This document shows, piece by piece, positions 1-7,521 of a DNA stretch of 59,327 nt. The notes beneath the pieces were generated by a model, which did no database searches, was not told where the DNA came from, and worked only from the letters and a program-made list of their open reading frames with translations. The stretch is from Leptolyngbyaceae cyanobacterium SM1_4_3. Lineage in GTDB: Bacteria; Cyanobacteriota; Cyanobacteriia; Elainellales; Elainellaceae. The stretch is taken from contig JAAUTN010000005.1 in the NCBI GenBank assembly GCA_012031415.1, forward strand, positions 1-59,327, written 5' to 3'. The number at the start of each line of letters is the position of its first letter. The first letter of the stretch is position 1. The position numbers and the translations under genes are program-made.

Positions 1-308
1 TAGAGCCAGGGGAATCACCCGAAGTTGCCATGCGGCGCGAGTTGCTAGAAGAAATCGGCTACAGCCCTCCGTTTGTGGAAGAATTTAAAGACTATGCCGA
101 TGCTCACGCTATTCGTCACGTTTATCATGCTCCTCTCACGGTGCCCGTCGAAAGCCTGGAGCTAAATGAAGGATGGGATCTGGGATTGTTTACAGTGGAG
201 GATATTGTGCGGGGCGATCGCTACTCAGAACGCGCCGCACAAGTGCGCCCTCTGGGAAAACCCCACCAGCAAATTTTGCTAGACTTCCTCAACTGTTCTA
301 CCCCGTGA
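1..308 (+). CDS. Nudix hydrolase, 3' part
   Basis: The reading frame is open from the window edge (codons from base 3), so the gene starts upstream. The first visible residues form the end of a Nudix box: a GES segment followed by RRELLEEIGY, fitting the G-x5-E-x7-REUxEExGU signature in which the glutamates bind the catalytic metal. After it come about 90 residues of the alpha/beta fold with a conserved aromatic/acidic stretch, and the protein ends in NCSTP. Nudix enzymes hydrolyse a nucleoside diphosphate linked to another group; ADP-ribose pyrophosphatases have this kind of C-terminal half, but the substrate cannot be told from the visible part. The stop TGA directly abuts the ATG of the next gene, which suggests cotranscription. 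Confidence 0.85.
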   Translation, partial: EPGESPEVAMRRELLEEIGYSPPFVEEFKDYADAHAIRHVYHAPLTVPVESLELNEGWDLGLFTVEDIVRGDRYSERAAQVRPLGKPHQQILLDFLNCSTP

Positions 309-1076
309 ATGTCTTTTGTTACTTTATCTTTAAGACTGCCCTGCTTAAAAATTGTGGAATTTGCATACAGCATTCGGGAAAGCGCTAGAGCAAAACACGT
401 ATCGATTAAGATTTCTCTTCAAGGTGAAGTAGAGATCGTTGTCCCGCGTGGGTTTGATCAGCGGCGTGTGCCTGAAATCCTTCAGCGGCGGCAAGACTGG
501 ATCGCCAAAACGACTGAACGAATTGCCTCCGAGCGGCAGGCTACCCCGGCTGAACCAACGGGAGTGTTGCCTGACAAGATTGAGATGCGATCGCCCCCTC
601 TCACCTGGACGGTTGAATATCTTCCGTCTGACACGTCTAAGCTATCGCTTAAAACTTATAAGGCATCTCACCACATCATGCTGCGTGGGTCAACCCATCA
701 TCTAGAAGCCTGTAGACAAGCCCTGAAGCACTGGCTGACCCGACAATCCTATTTCCACCTGGTTCCCTGGCTAAAGCAAACTAGCAAAGACATTAACTTA
801 CCCTACAATCGTGCTTCCGTCCGGGGACAAAAGACCCGCTGGGCAAGCTGCTCTAGCCAAAAGTCAATTAGCCTTAACCACAAACTGCTGTTTTTGCCGC
901 CTGATTTAGTTCGATACGTGCTTATTCACGAACTGTGTCACACCGTTCACCTCAACCATTCCGCCAAATTTTGGGCACTCGTGGAGCAAAAAGAACCTAA
1001 CTACAGAGCGCTGGATGCTGAGCTAAATAAGGCTTGGCGCTACGTTCCTGCCTGGGTGGAGCAATCTTTTGACTGA
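309..1076 (+). CDS. YgjP-like (DUF45/M48-type) zinc metallopeptidase
   Basis: The 255-residue protein carries HELCH at residues 207-211 with another His at 217, the HExxH-x5-H zinc site of the YgjP/WLM group of gluzincins. Upstream, the segment RGQKTRWASCSS (about residue 175) is the other hallmark of the family. The N-terminal part (YSIRESARAKHVSI, VPRG) matches the usual start region of these proteins. There is no signal peptide, so it should be cytosolic. Physiological substrates are unknown for the family; homologues sit near restriction or repair genes in other bacteria. The ATG follows the Nudix stop codon without a gap; a later start is possible because the first 15 residues are not typical. 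It is cotranscribed with the Nudix gene by spacing. Confidence 0.88.
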   Translation: MSFVTLSLRLPCLKIVEFAYSIRESARAKHVSIKISLQGEVEIVVPRGFDQRRVPEILQRRQDWIAKTTERIASERQATPAEPTGVLPDKIEMRSPPLTWTVEYLPSDTSKLSLKTYKASHHIMLRGSTHHLEACRQALKHWLTRQSYFHLVPWLKQTSKDINLPYNRASVRGQKTRWASCSSQKSISLNHKLLFLPPDLVRYVLIHELCHTVHLNHSAKFWALVEQKEPNYRALDAELNKAWRYVPAWVEQSFD

Positions 1077-1132
1077 GGAAAAAGGACTACCAGTTCTTTT
1101 CACAAATCTGTTATTATGATGTTTCGTCGCCT

Positions 1133-1224
1133 GGAGAGGTGGCTGAGTGGTCGAAAGCGGCAGATTGCTAATCTGTTGTAGGAACAGTAATGCCCTACCG
1201 AGGGTTCGAATCCCTCCCTCTCCG
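1133..1224 (+). tRNA. tRNA-Ser(GCU)
   Basis: A 92-nt class II tRNA. The acceptor stem GGAGAGG pairs perfectly with CCTCTCC at 1217-1223, followed by discriminator G. The anticodon loop is TTGCTAA with anticodon GCT, which reads AGC/AGU serine codons. A long variable arm and the T-loop GTTCGAATC are present. The 3' CCA is not encoded. Confidence 0.97.
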
Positions 1225-1520
1225 TTTTATGTGGTCTACTGGCTATTTGGTTTACTAGCTTTTTGCGCTCGCATTTCTGAACGTTCGTATCGCTGCTTTT
1301 GATATCTGCCTGCTCACTGCATCTCCACAGCGTGCCTAAGTGATGCGTGAAAGTCTAGGAAGTTGTCATTTGTCTGTGGTCTGTTCTCTTTGACGTAATG
1401 TGCAGCTTTTTCTAGCCTCTTGTGGGATAGGCATCTTGCCCGTCCAAATCAAGCAGGCAAGATGCCTGCTCCACCAGGAAACCTCGGTTTCCTGAACTTG
1501 AGTTGCACATCGCCCCCCTA
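1225..1520. repeat. Intergenic region with two hairpins of dispersed type
   Basis: No gene is visible. An inverted repeat has arms GGCATCTTGCC (1430-1440) and GGCAAGATGCC (1456-1466), followed by a tight one at 1475-1494 (CAGGAAACC/GGTTTCCTG). The left part, TGTGGGATAGGCATCTTGCC, recurs with changes at 40899-40919, so it belongs to a dispersed extragenic family. Confidence 0.6.
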
Positions 1521-2063
1521 CTAGAAAATCAATCGCTCAACCTGTATCTGAATCTGGGGAAATGCCAGAGCCGTAACCGTTCCAGTGCTGATACGGGCTT
1601 GATTGGCATAATCTGCATTTGCGGGCTGACGAAAAACCAGAAGCTGATGATTTTTGAGATCAATGATCCAATATTCAGCAATCCCAGCTTTTGCGTAGGA
1701 CTGTTTTTTGGGGTCTAGATCGTAATCCAGCGTAGAGTAAGAAACTTCGATCAGCAGAAAGATATCTTCTGGATGGGGATGCCGAGTGTCGTAGAGCGTT
1801 TCAGGCAGACGAGCCAGCACAATATCTGGTTCAGGCTCTGAGTTTAGTAGGGTGATGAGGTGCCCAGAGCGCACATCCGCTAACCCATCAAAGCGCGACA
1901 GCAAGTATTTGTAGGCTTTGTTGTTGCAATTTGCATGATAGGGCGTTTCGGGACTCAACTCGATCAGATCTCCTTCTAGTAGCTCAATCTGGCGATCGCC
2001 CAAAATCCCAGCTTCCACAATTTTGTGATACTCAGCGACAGAGAGTTTAGCAGTTTGAATCAT
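1521..2063 (-). CDS. Uma2 family (DUF820) putative PD-(D/E)XK endonuclease
   Basis: A 180-residue protein with the DUF820/Uma2 pattern: an N-terminal EYHKIVEAGIL, then IELLEGDLIELSPETPYH, PEPDIVLAR (the acidic metal-site strand), DIFLLIEVSYSTLDYDLDPKK and YAKAGIAEYWIIDL. The glutamate of LLIEVS and the lysine of DPKK are expected to complete the nuclease-like active site. Such genes occur in tens to hundreds of copies in cyanobacterial genomes and their role is unknown; many are thought to be mobile or selfish. It stands alone, flanked by repeat-rich DNA on both sides. The start ATG is at 2063; no strong ribosome binding site precedes it. Confidence 0.9.
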   Translation of the reverse strand: MIQTAKLSVAEYHKIVEAGILGDRQIELLEGDLIELSPETPYHANCNNKAYKYLLSRFDGLADVRSGHLITLLNSEPEPDIVLARLPETLYDTRHPHPEDIFLLIEVSYSTLDYDLDPKKQSYAKAGIAEYWIIDLKNHQLLVFRQPANADYANQARISTGTVTALAFPQIQIQVERLIF

Positions 2064-2359
2064 CTCAGTTGAGCTAACCTAAATATTGCCATCACACTGA
2101 AGTGAGGGAGGTTATCAGCATTTTATCTAGCTAACTGTAGCAGGAGTTACGCAGTTGGCGTGAGAACAAAATGGGGAGCCGCCAGGTAAGCACGAACGGC
2201 ATCCCGCACGATCGCTAACTTTGCCTCATATAGCTGTAGTCATACAGGTTAGGACACTCCTGCACGTGAAGCACTTATTCCGTGAACAAGGGGCTTAAGC
2301 CCCTTGTCCTAACTTGAGTGACTATCGCTATACCAATACATTTGGAGTAACCTAAGACC
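2064..2359. repeat. Repeat-bearing intergenic region with a perfect 22-nt palindrome
   Basis: No gene is visible. Positions 2286-2307 are a perfect palindrome built on AAGGGGCTTAAGCCCCTT that recurs exactly at 16699-16720. The stretch 2246-2256 (CAGGTTAGGAC) also recurs at 16874-16884, and AGGAGTTACGCA near 2142 resembles the AGGACTTACGC end of the element at 16640. Together these indicate related dispersed elements. Confidence 0.65.
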
Positions 2360-2724
2360 ATGACTGCCCCATCTCCGATGTCCCAGCTTCCCGCCTAGAG
2401 AAAAACCTGACGCACCTCACCCTCGATCGCACCCAGCTTGCAGAATTTTGTCAGACGCATGGCATTCGCAAACTATCGCTATTTGGCTCTATCCTGCGCG
2501 AAGACTTTAACCCCGATCGCAGCGATGTCGATTTTCTAGTGGAATTTTTGCCAAATGCGACCCCTGGTTTCTTTGGGTTAGTCGGTATGGAAAACGAACT
2601 ATCCACCATGATTGGCAGAAAAGCCGATCTCAGAACTCCTCAAGAATTGAGCCGCTACTTTCGGCAAGAAGTTATGGATGAAGCGATGCCACAGTATGAG
2701 CAACTCACCGAAAAAACGCTATGA
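2360..2724 (+). pseudogene. mntA: MNT-type nucleotidyltransferase antitoxin, frame disrupted near its start
   Basis: Codons from about 2395 read as a minimal nucleotidyltransferase: IRKLSLFGSILREDF, then SDVDFLVEF, which is the GS-x9/10-DxD signature, then GMENELSTMIGRKADLRT and SRYFRQEV. This is the MntA antitoxin of HEPN/MNT systems, which neutralises the HEPN RNase toxin, in characterised cases by AMPylating it. The only plausible ATG (2360) lies in another frame and hits a stop at 2396-2398; one missing base between about 2380 and 2395 would join the two and give about 121 residues. Otherwise only a GTG at 2539 inside the fold is available, which would delete the catalytic motif. Its TGA overlaps the ATG of the HEPN gene (ATGA at 2721-2724), the usual coupling for this pair. 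Confidence 0.75.
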
Positions 2725-3074
2725 CCAAACTGGATGACCCTACTCGGCTTCAGCACATGATGGATTCTGCCCAGAAATTACTGAAGTTTTCTGCGGACAA
2801 AACTAAAGAGGCGATCGAATCAGATGAAGTTTTATCTCTGGCGATTGTGCGACTCACTGAAATTATTGGAGAAGCGGCTGCAAATGTCTCCCAAGAGAAA
2901 CGCGATCGCTATTCCCAAATTCAGTGAGGAAGAATAATTGGCATGAGAAATCGCATCGTCCATGCCTACTTTGATATTGATATGGAAGTGGTTTGGCAAA
3001 CCATTACCCAAGATATTCCTATCCTGATTTCTCAACTTGAAGCCGTTTTCAGAGACGAGGGAATAGAGCTATGA
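2721..3074 (+). pseudogene. hepT: HEPN (DUF86) RNase toxin, interrupted by an in-frame stop
   Basis: The frame beginning at ATG 2721 gives a helical DUF86 N-terminus (HMMDSAQKLLKFSADKTK, LAIVRLTEIIGEAAANVS) up to a TGA at 2925-2927. In the same frame, immediately after, comes GRIIGMRNRIVHAYFDIDM, which holds the catalytic RN-x3-H motif (R-x4-6-H type) and HAYF typical of HepT, and the protein would end at 3072-3074. In this family the position of the stop is normally Trp (a W just before IIGMRN), so a single TGG to TGA change explains it. The RNase active site lies after the stop, so the 68-residue product should be inactive. With the damaged partner, the whole module looks decayed. Confidence 0.8.
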
Positions 3075-3257
3075 GTGTGGGCGATCGCCAGTGGAGCGAT
3101 CGCAAAAAATTTGGGAGGATGCTTGAAAAGTAGCTAATGTCCCCTGTAAGGGTGTAGCATTCGGCAGGTAAACTCTGGAACAACCCAAGATCTGTGCCCA
3201 AATGCCACGCCCCTACAGACTTTTGGGTTGCAGATTAGACTTCTCAAACATCCTTTA

Positions 3258-3290
3258 AGATCTGCGACTTCTCGAAGAAGTCGCAGATCT
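3258..3290. repeat. 33-nt perfect hairpin, second copy at 42179
   Basis: Arms AGATCTGCGACTTCT (3258-3272) and AGAAGTCGCAGATCT (3276-3290) with a 3-nt loop. It sits 3 bp beyond the stop of the polysaccharide export gene on the minus strand and may serve as its transcript end, though no T-run follows. The same arms occur at 42179-42211 with a TGA loop in place of CGA. The stretch 3137-3225 upstream also looks like degenerate repeat DNA. Confidence 0.75.
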
Positions 3291-3293
3291 GGC

Positions 3294-4406
3294 TTAGAAT
3301 ATTGCTTCCAAAATTCTGACAATACCCAGCACGGGAGACAAGATAAAGCCAGCCGTATCAGAGAAGGAAGCTGCACTTGACCGCTCCACAATTACCGTGT
3401 CGTTGCTGCGAAGCGGCGGGTTTGCTTCGGGGTCAGCCGCCTGAGCTAAGTCAATCTCAATGACTTCACGAGAAACGGTGCCATTGGGGTTAAGCCGCAC
3501 TAGCTCAACTTCGCCTTCACTGGCGCGAGTGTTAAAGCCGCCTGCCGCCAAAATTGCCTGATTTAGCGGCGTGTTGGGTGGAACGGCGATCGCCCCCGGC
3601 TGAGCCACTTCCCCCACCACGTTTACCGTAATCGTGTCGGGCGAAAAGCTAGCCGAGGCAATTTCGGTCGCTTCGGCGGGGCTAAGGGCAGTCGCAGTAG
3701 GAATCACAATCGTGTCGCCATCCCGCACCACCAAATCCTGGCTGATGTCACCCGTTCTCAGCAGTTCCCAAAGATTAACCTGAATTTCCTGGCTAGCCCC
3801 GCCCAGACGAGGTGCAGGACGGCGCACCAGCACCTCCTGCACATTCGCATCTTGAGTAATGCCGCCTGCTAGCTTAATCACCTGCGTCACCGTTGGAATG
3901 CCTGCAATCTCAGCTTCAGACACAACATAGGTGCCGGGACGCTGAACTTGTCCGGCGATCGCAATATTAATCGCCCCCGCTTCCAGCAGCGTAATCGTCA
4001 CAAACGGACGGCGCACATACGTGGCATAGCGGTTTGAAATTTCGGCAGAAGCCTGATCGATGGTCAGTCCCCGCACGGGCACTATGCCAATTCGAGGCAA
4101 ACTCAGCGTACCGTCCGACAAAACTTGATATTCGCCGCTATATTCAGGTACTTCAAACAGGTCGAGCCGAACCCGATCGCCAGCCCCTAGCGTGTAGTCC
4201 TGAAATTGCGATCGCGCGGGGTCAGCCGGAATCGACTGATCCGGTACGCTGGGTTCTAATGGAGGGGCAGCAGGAGGCGTTGGGTTAGGAGTAATCCCGT
4301 CGTTTAGAGGGATTTGGGCGATCGCCAGAGAAGTATGGCTCAACACAATCAAACTGCTCAAGGCGATGCTGACAAACTGCGTTGTACGCTCTAAGCTCCT
4401 AACCAT
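3294..4406 (-). CDS. Polysaccharide export outer-membrane protein (Wza-like, SLBB domains)
   Basis: 370 residues. A signal peptide covers roughly residues 1-30 (hydrophobic VSIALSSLIVLSHTSLAIA), then a Pro-rich linker, then the polysaccharide export domain (YTLGAGDRVRLDLFEVPEYSG, then LSLPRIGIVPVRGLT, about residues 70-150), then two SLBB domains (INIAIAGQVQRPGTYVV and ITVNVVGEVAQPGAIAV). Wza-type proteins form the periplasm-to-surface channel for capsule or released polysaccharide. There is no obvious lipobox. GGAGGG lies 6 nt ahead of the ATG. The WcaJ-like transferase gene lies upstream on the same strand (with a small gene between), so initiation and export of the same polymer are probably encoded together. 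Confidence 0.93.
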   Translation of the reverse strand: MVRSLERTTQFVSIALSSLIVLSHTSLAIAQIPLNDGITPNPTPPAAPPLEPSVPDQSIPADPARSQFQDYTLGAGDRVRLDLFEVPEYSGEYQVLSDGTLSLPRIGIVPVRGLTIDQASAEISNRYATYVRRPFVTITLLEAGAINIAIAGQVQRPGTYVVSEAEIAGIPTVTQVIKLAGGITQDANVQEVLVRRPAPRLGGASQEIQVNLWELLRTGDISQDLVVRDGDTIVIPTATALSPAEATEIASASFSPDTITVNVVGEVAQPGAIAVPPNTPLNQAILAAGGFNTRASEGEVELVRLNPNGTVSREVIEIDLAQAADPEANPPLRSNDTVIVERSSAASFSDTAGFILSPVLGIVRILEAIF

Positions 4407-4421
4407 TCAACCCTCCGAGTG

Positions 4422-4622
4422 TTACTGAGTTATCTCAGCCAGACCCACCGCACGAGACGACAACTCAACTCGGCGTGCAGCATTGGCCCAGTCCGTCCAA
4501 ATTTCACCAATCAGGTTCAACTCTTCGCGAGTAACTTTTTCAGCAGCTTTTACAGCCTTTTGGGGTTCGACGCCTGCCTTGATCAATTGTTCCTTGTAGG
4601 ATTGCTTCAGGGTGTCAATCAT
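4422..4622 (-). CDS. Small hypothetical protein
   Basis: About 66 residues from ATG 4622 (a TTG at 4637 would add five). The sequence is helical and charged (LKQSYKEQLIKAGVEPQKAVKAA, EELNLIGEIWTDWANAARRVELS). I do not recognise a family. It ends 15 bp before the Wza-like start on the same strand. Composition and the lack of a good opposite-strand alternative favour a real gene; the start is uncertain because GGAG lies either too near the TTG or 14 nt from the ATG. Confidence 0.5.
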   Translation of the reverse strand: MIDTLKQSYKEQLIKAGVEPQKAVKAAEKVTREELNLIGEIWTDWANAARRVELSSRAVGLAEITQ

Positions 4623-4860
4623 AGGTTCGTCATTCAACTCCGTCGATGGATTTACATGAACTTGGTTGCTGTAGCTGCTACCTCCTAAGAGGTAATCAAT
4701 GAAGCAGACTATAGCAGTGAGAAATGTTAAGAGATGTGATGTATCTAACAGGCCACCCAGAAATCTGATATCTCAGGGAAAAAACCGTACTAGATCTGCC
4801 TTTGGGCATAGAGCGATGGCTAGTTTAGGATTCACAAAGTCGCTATTTCTACTAACTGTT

Positions 4861-6264
4861 TTAGTAGGCGTTGCGGCTGTGAAAAAAGACGAAAGCAGTT
4901 CTAAAAATGATGCTCAAATCTAACCCTAAAGACCAGTTCTTCAGATACTGCAAGTCATATTCGACGCGCTGCTTCATTTTGTCGAGGGTATCTGTTTCTC
5001 CTCGAAAACCATTTACCTGTGCCAATCCAGTGATGCCAGGTTTGACTTTATGACGCAGCATATAGCCGTCAATTAACTTGCGATACTGCTCGTTGTGATA
5101 AACCGCATGAGGACGTGGCCCAACGATGCTCATTCGCCCTTGCAAGACATTGATAAACTGAGGCAGTTCATCGAGTGAAGTACGGCGCAAAAATCCTCCA
5201 AACGTTGTAATTCTCGGATCGTTTTGCTTAGCTTGAACGACGTTTTCGCCATTTTCCATTACCGTCATTGAGCGAAATTTGTAGACGATAATTTCTTGCC
5301 CATTTAAGCCATAGCGCCGCTGCTTAAACAGAACAGGTCCAGGTGAAGAAAGCTTTACGCCAATCGAAATGATCAGCATTAAAGGAGACAAAAGGGCGAT
5401 CGCCAAACTTGCAACAACAATGTCAATCGATCGCTTCAAAACAGACTGTACTCCCGAAAAAGGAATTGTCCAGGCCGCAATAAGAGGAATGCCATTAATC
5501 TCATGCGTTCTATCTCGCATCAAACTAAATTTGAGGACATTTGGCACAAAATAAACGCAGGCAGTTGTGTCCTGGAGTTCGTGCATTAGAGTATTAAGAG
5601 TTTCCTCATTCTTGATTGATGTGGCAATGTAAACCACGTCAACATGGTGTTTGCGAACGTATTCCGGCAGTTCCTCCAGAGTACCGATTAGCTTGCTGCT
5701 TAGGAGTTTTGGCTGAGAGGACGTGATCTGGTCAAAGAAACCGTGCAGGTTAATTCCTAGTTTCGGCGAGTTGCGAATTTGTGTGGCCAAATCTAGCCCT
5801 GCTTCGCTAATACCTGCGATCACAGCTGTTCTTGTGTTGCATCCTAAAGCACGAAGCTGATGCAAAAGCGCCTTCAAATTCAGGTGAAAGACGTACAGCC
5901 CAATTGGAACAGAGAGTGCCCAAGTCAGCAACAGCTTGTGAGAGAAGTAATCTGAACTATGGGTGAGATAACCTAATAGCCACAGCAGTGCTAAAACGAT
6001 TCCCCAGCCTAGCAGAATTCGGGAAGATTTAGCGATTAGCTCATCATTTTGCTCGGCACTGTAAAGCCCTGTTGCTTTAAAGATAGAGGGCGCTAAAAGG
6101 AAGGTCAAAGCCGCTAGTAGAATGTAAGGTGTGGTGAATGGGACACCGTACAACTGATTCAAAATTGACAGTAGAGCGATCGCCACGATCGGATCAAACG
6201 CTCTTTGTAAGGGCAGTAATGTAGAGCTATAGTCTCCCAGCAACTTCAGATTATTGGCTTGCAT
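4861..6264 (-). CDS. Undecaprenyl-phosphate glycosyl-1-phosphate transferase (WcaJ-like)
   Basis: 467 residues with the architecture of polyprenyl glycosylphosphotransferases: hydrophobic segments in the first 135 residues, a central Rossmann-like domain (TAVIAGISEAGLDLATQI), another membrane segment (IVVASLAIALLSPLMLIISI) and the C-terminal catalytic domain with SPGPVLFKQRRYG, YKFRSM, RRTSLDELPQ, SIVGPRP and VKPGITGLAQVNG. It moves a sugar-1-phosphate onto undecaprenyl phosphate at the inner membrane, the first step of exopolysaccharide repeat-unit synthesis. AGGAG lies 7 nt before the ATG. It is about 240 bp upstream of the small gene and in the same direction as the Wza-like gene. Confidence 0.94.
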   Translation of the reverse strand: MQANNLKLLGDYSSTLLPLQRAFDPIVAIALLSILNQLYGVPFTTPYILLAALTFLLAPSIFKATGLYSAEQNDELIAKSSRILLGWGIVLALLWLLGYLTHSSDYFSHKLLLTWALSVPIGLYVFHLNLKALLHQLRALGCNTRTAVIAGISEAGLDLATQIRNSPKLGINLHGFFDQITSSQPKLLSSKLIGTLEELPEYVRKHHVDVVYIATSIKNEETLNTLMHELQDTTACVYFVPNVLKFSLMRDRTHEINGIPLIAAWTIPFSGVQSVLKRSIDIVVASLAIALLSPLMLIISIGVKLSSPGPVLFKQRRYGLNGQEIIVYKFRSMTVMENGENVVQAKQNDPRITTFGGFLRRTSLDELPQFINVLQGRMSIVGPRPHAVYHNEQYRKLIDGYMLRHKVKPGITGLAQVNGFRGETDTLDKMKQRVEYDLQYLKNWSLGLDLSIIFRTAFVFFHSRNAY

Positions 6265-6930
6265 TCAACAACTCCTACACTACGCAGAATCTTGATAGCT
6301 AATCGGTCATTACCGACAAATTATTTGCTTGATTCAGGTAGATGTCCTGTCATCGGCAGCATCTTTTTCTAGAGGCTTGCCCATGTGCGATAGCAGATTA
6401 AAAGGATAGGAGATTGGAAAGTCACTAACTTAAATCGACGGGTTTGTTGTTCCTTAAGTTCCAAATTTACACCCATCAAAACAACTCGTGCTGCTCTAAC
6501 TTTTCACGCTTAGAGCTTTCCATTATTGCTGCTGTACGTGCAGTATAGCGACTGCAATCGAACTTTATCCTGTGCCTAAACTTACACTTCATAAAAACTT
6601 AAAGGGTAGCTTCATGAAAACTTAACAGTAGGCGCTATCTCTGCCATCGCTTTTTCAAAAACTTCCTAAAAAAATCCACCCTGAAGAACATTAGAAATAG
6701 TTAAAAGCTATACCAAACCATACTTTTGGAAGGGTTTTTAGGCTTCTCAACCCGTAATCCTTTGAGAAATGCAGGAGATCCGGATCAGATGAGATTAAAG
6801 ATGACATTGGTAAACTAGAAGGAGATCAGGACTTCACCTAACCCGTAAGTCAGATGCACTACCATATGAGAAATTTAAGGCTATTGCCTAGAATCTCATC
6901 CCGTCGATTCTATTTACTCCCAACCCGTTC
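6265..6930. promoter_or_regulatory. Long divergent intergenic region with a 23-bp-spaced direct repeat
   Basis: No gene is visible in these 666 bp between two divergent genes. Two near-identical 16-mers, CTTCATAAAAACTTAA (6587-6602) and CTTCATGAAAACTTAA (6610-6625), are 23 bp apart and in the same orientation, as expected for a dimeric or tandem-binding regulator. No strong sigma70 promoter stands out. Confidence 0.45.
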
Positions 6931-7521
6931 ATGGTTCTATCGTTTAGCGTTATGCCACTTCTGCCTTCAATCTTTGCTGCGTTCTGGTCTTTGCCGCTGG
7001 ACAGCCTGATGTCCACTCAAGGCATCATGGTCATGCTGCTGGTTGCCTATGCTGGGGCGATGTGGATGTTTCTAACCAGTGCGCCTAAGGTTCACACGGT
7101 AATGGTGTCTGATCTGGAACTGGCAAAGCAGTTTTACGAAGGACTGCTTGATTTGGCGGTTGCCGATGTGCCGCTGCACTATTACTACAACTATGAGCAG
7201 ACGTTAGGAACGGCCGGAATTGATCCTTTCTATATGTCGGCTGGGTCTATGGGACAGCCTGCGACGCAACAGTTGAGCAATCCCGATGGGTTGTGGTACC
7301 AGCTAAAGAAGAATACTCAGCTTCATATTATTGGGGGAGCTAGTTTGGGGCAAAAAGAACGACAGCGGCACGTTTGCTTTGACCATGATTGTCTAGAACA
7401 GGTGTTGCTGCGGGTGCAGTCGCGGGGCGTGCGATACAAGATTCGGCGAGAACAGCCGCTTAACTTTTTGGTTAAAGATATAGACGGTCGCGTGATTGAG
7501 ATGGCAGAGATCTCTAACTAG
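6931..7521 (+). CDS. Membrane-anchored glyoxalase/VOC domain protein
   Basis: 196 residues. A hydrophobic N-terminus with a clear transmembrane helix (GIMVMLLVAYAGAMWMFLTS) is followed by a vicinal-oxygen-chelate fold: VHTVMVSDLELAKQFYEGLL, a middle part with HIIGGASL and HVCFDHDCLEQVLLRVQSRG, and a C-terminal LNFLVKDIDGRVIEMAE. Soluble VOC enzymes are metal-dependent; here likely metal ligands are not complete enough to name a reaction. The start is uncertain: ATG at 6931, 6952 or 7009 are all possible and none has a good ribosome binding site. The end overlaps the convergent kinase gene by 8 bp. Confidence 0.75.
   Translation: MVLSFSVMPLLPSIFAAFWSLPLDSLMSTQGIMVMLLVAYAGAMWMFLTSAPKVHTVMVSDLELAKQFYEGLLDLAVADVPLHYYYNYEQTLGTAGIDPFYMSAGSMGQPATQQLSNPDGLWYQLKKNTQLHIIGGASLGQKERQRHVCFDHDCLEQVLLRVQSRGVRYKIRREQPLNFLVKDIDGRVIEMAEISN

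Noticed and set aside
1503-1718. 71-codon ORF opposite the Uma2 gene
   Set aside because: It is a shadow of the well-matched Uma2 reading frame on the other strand.
2925-2927. TGA read as selenocysteine or by recoding in the HEPN gene
   Set aside because: The family has Trp here, no Cys, and no SECIS-like stem was seen just after the codon. A nonsense change is simpler.
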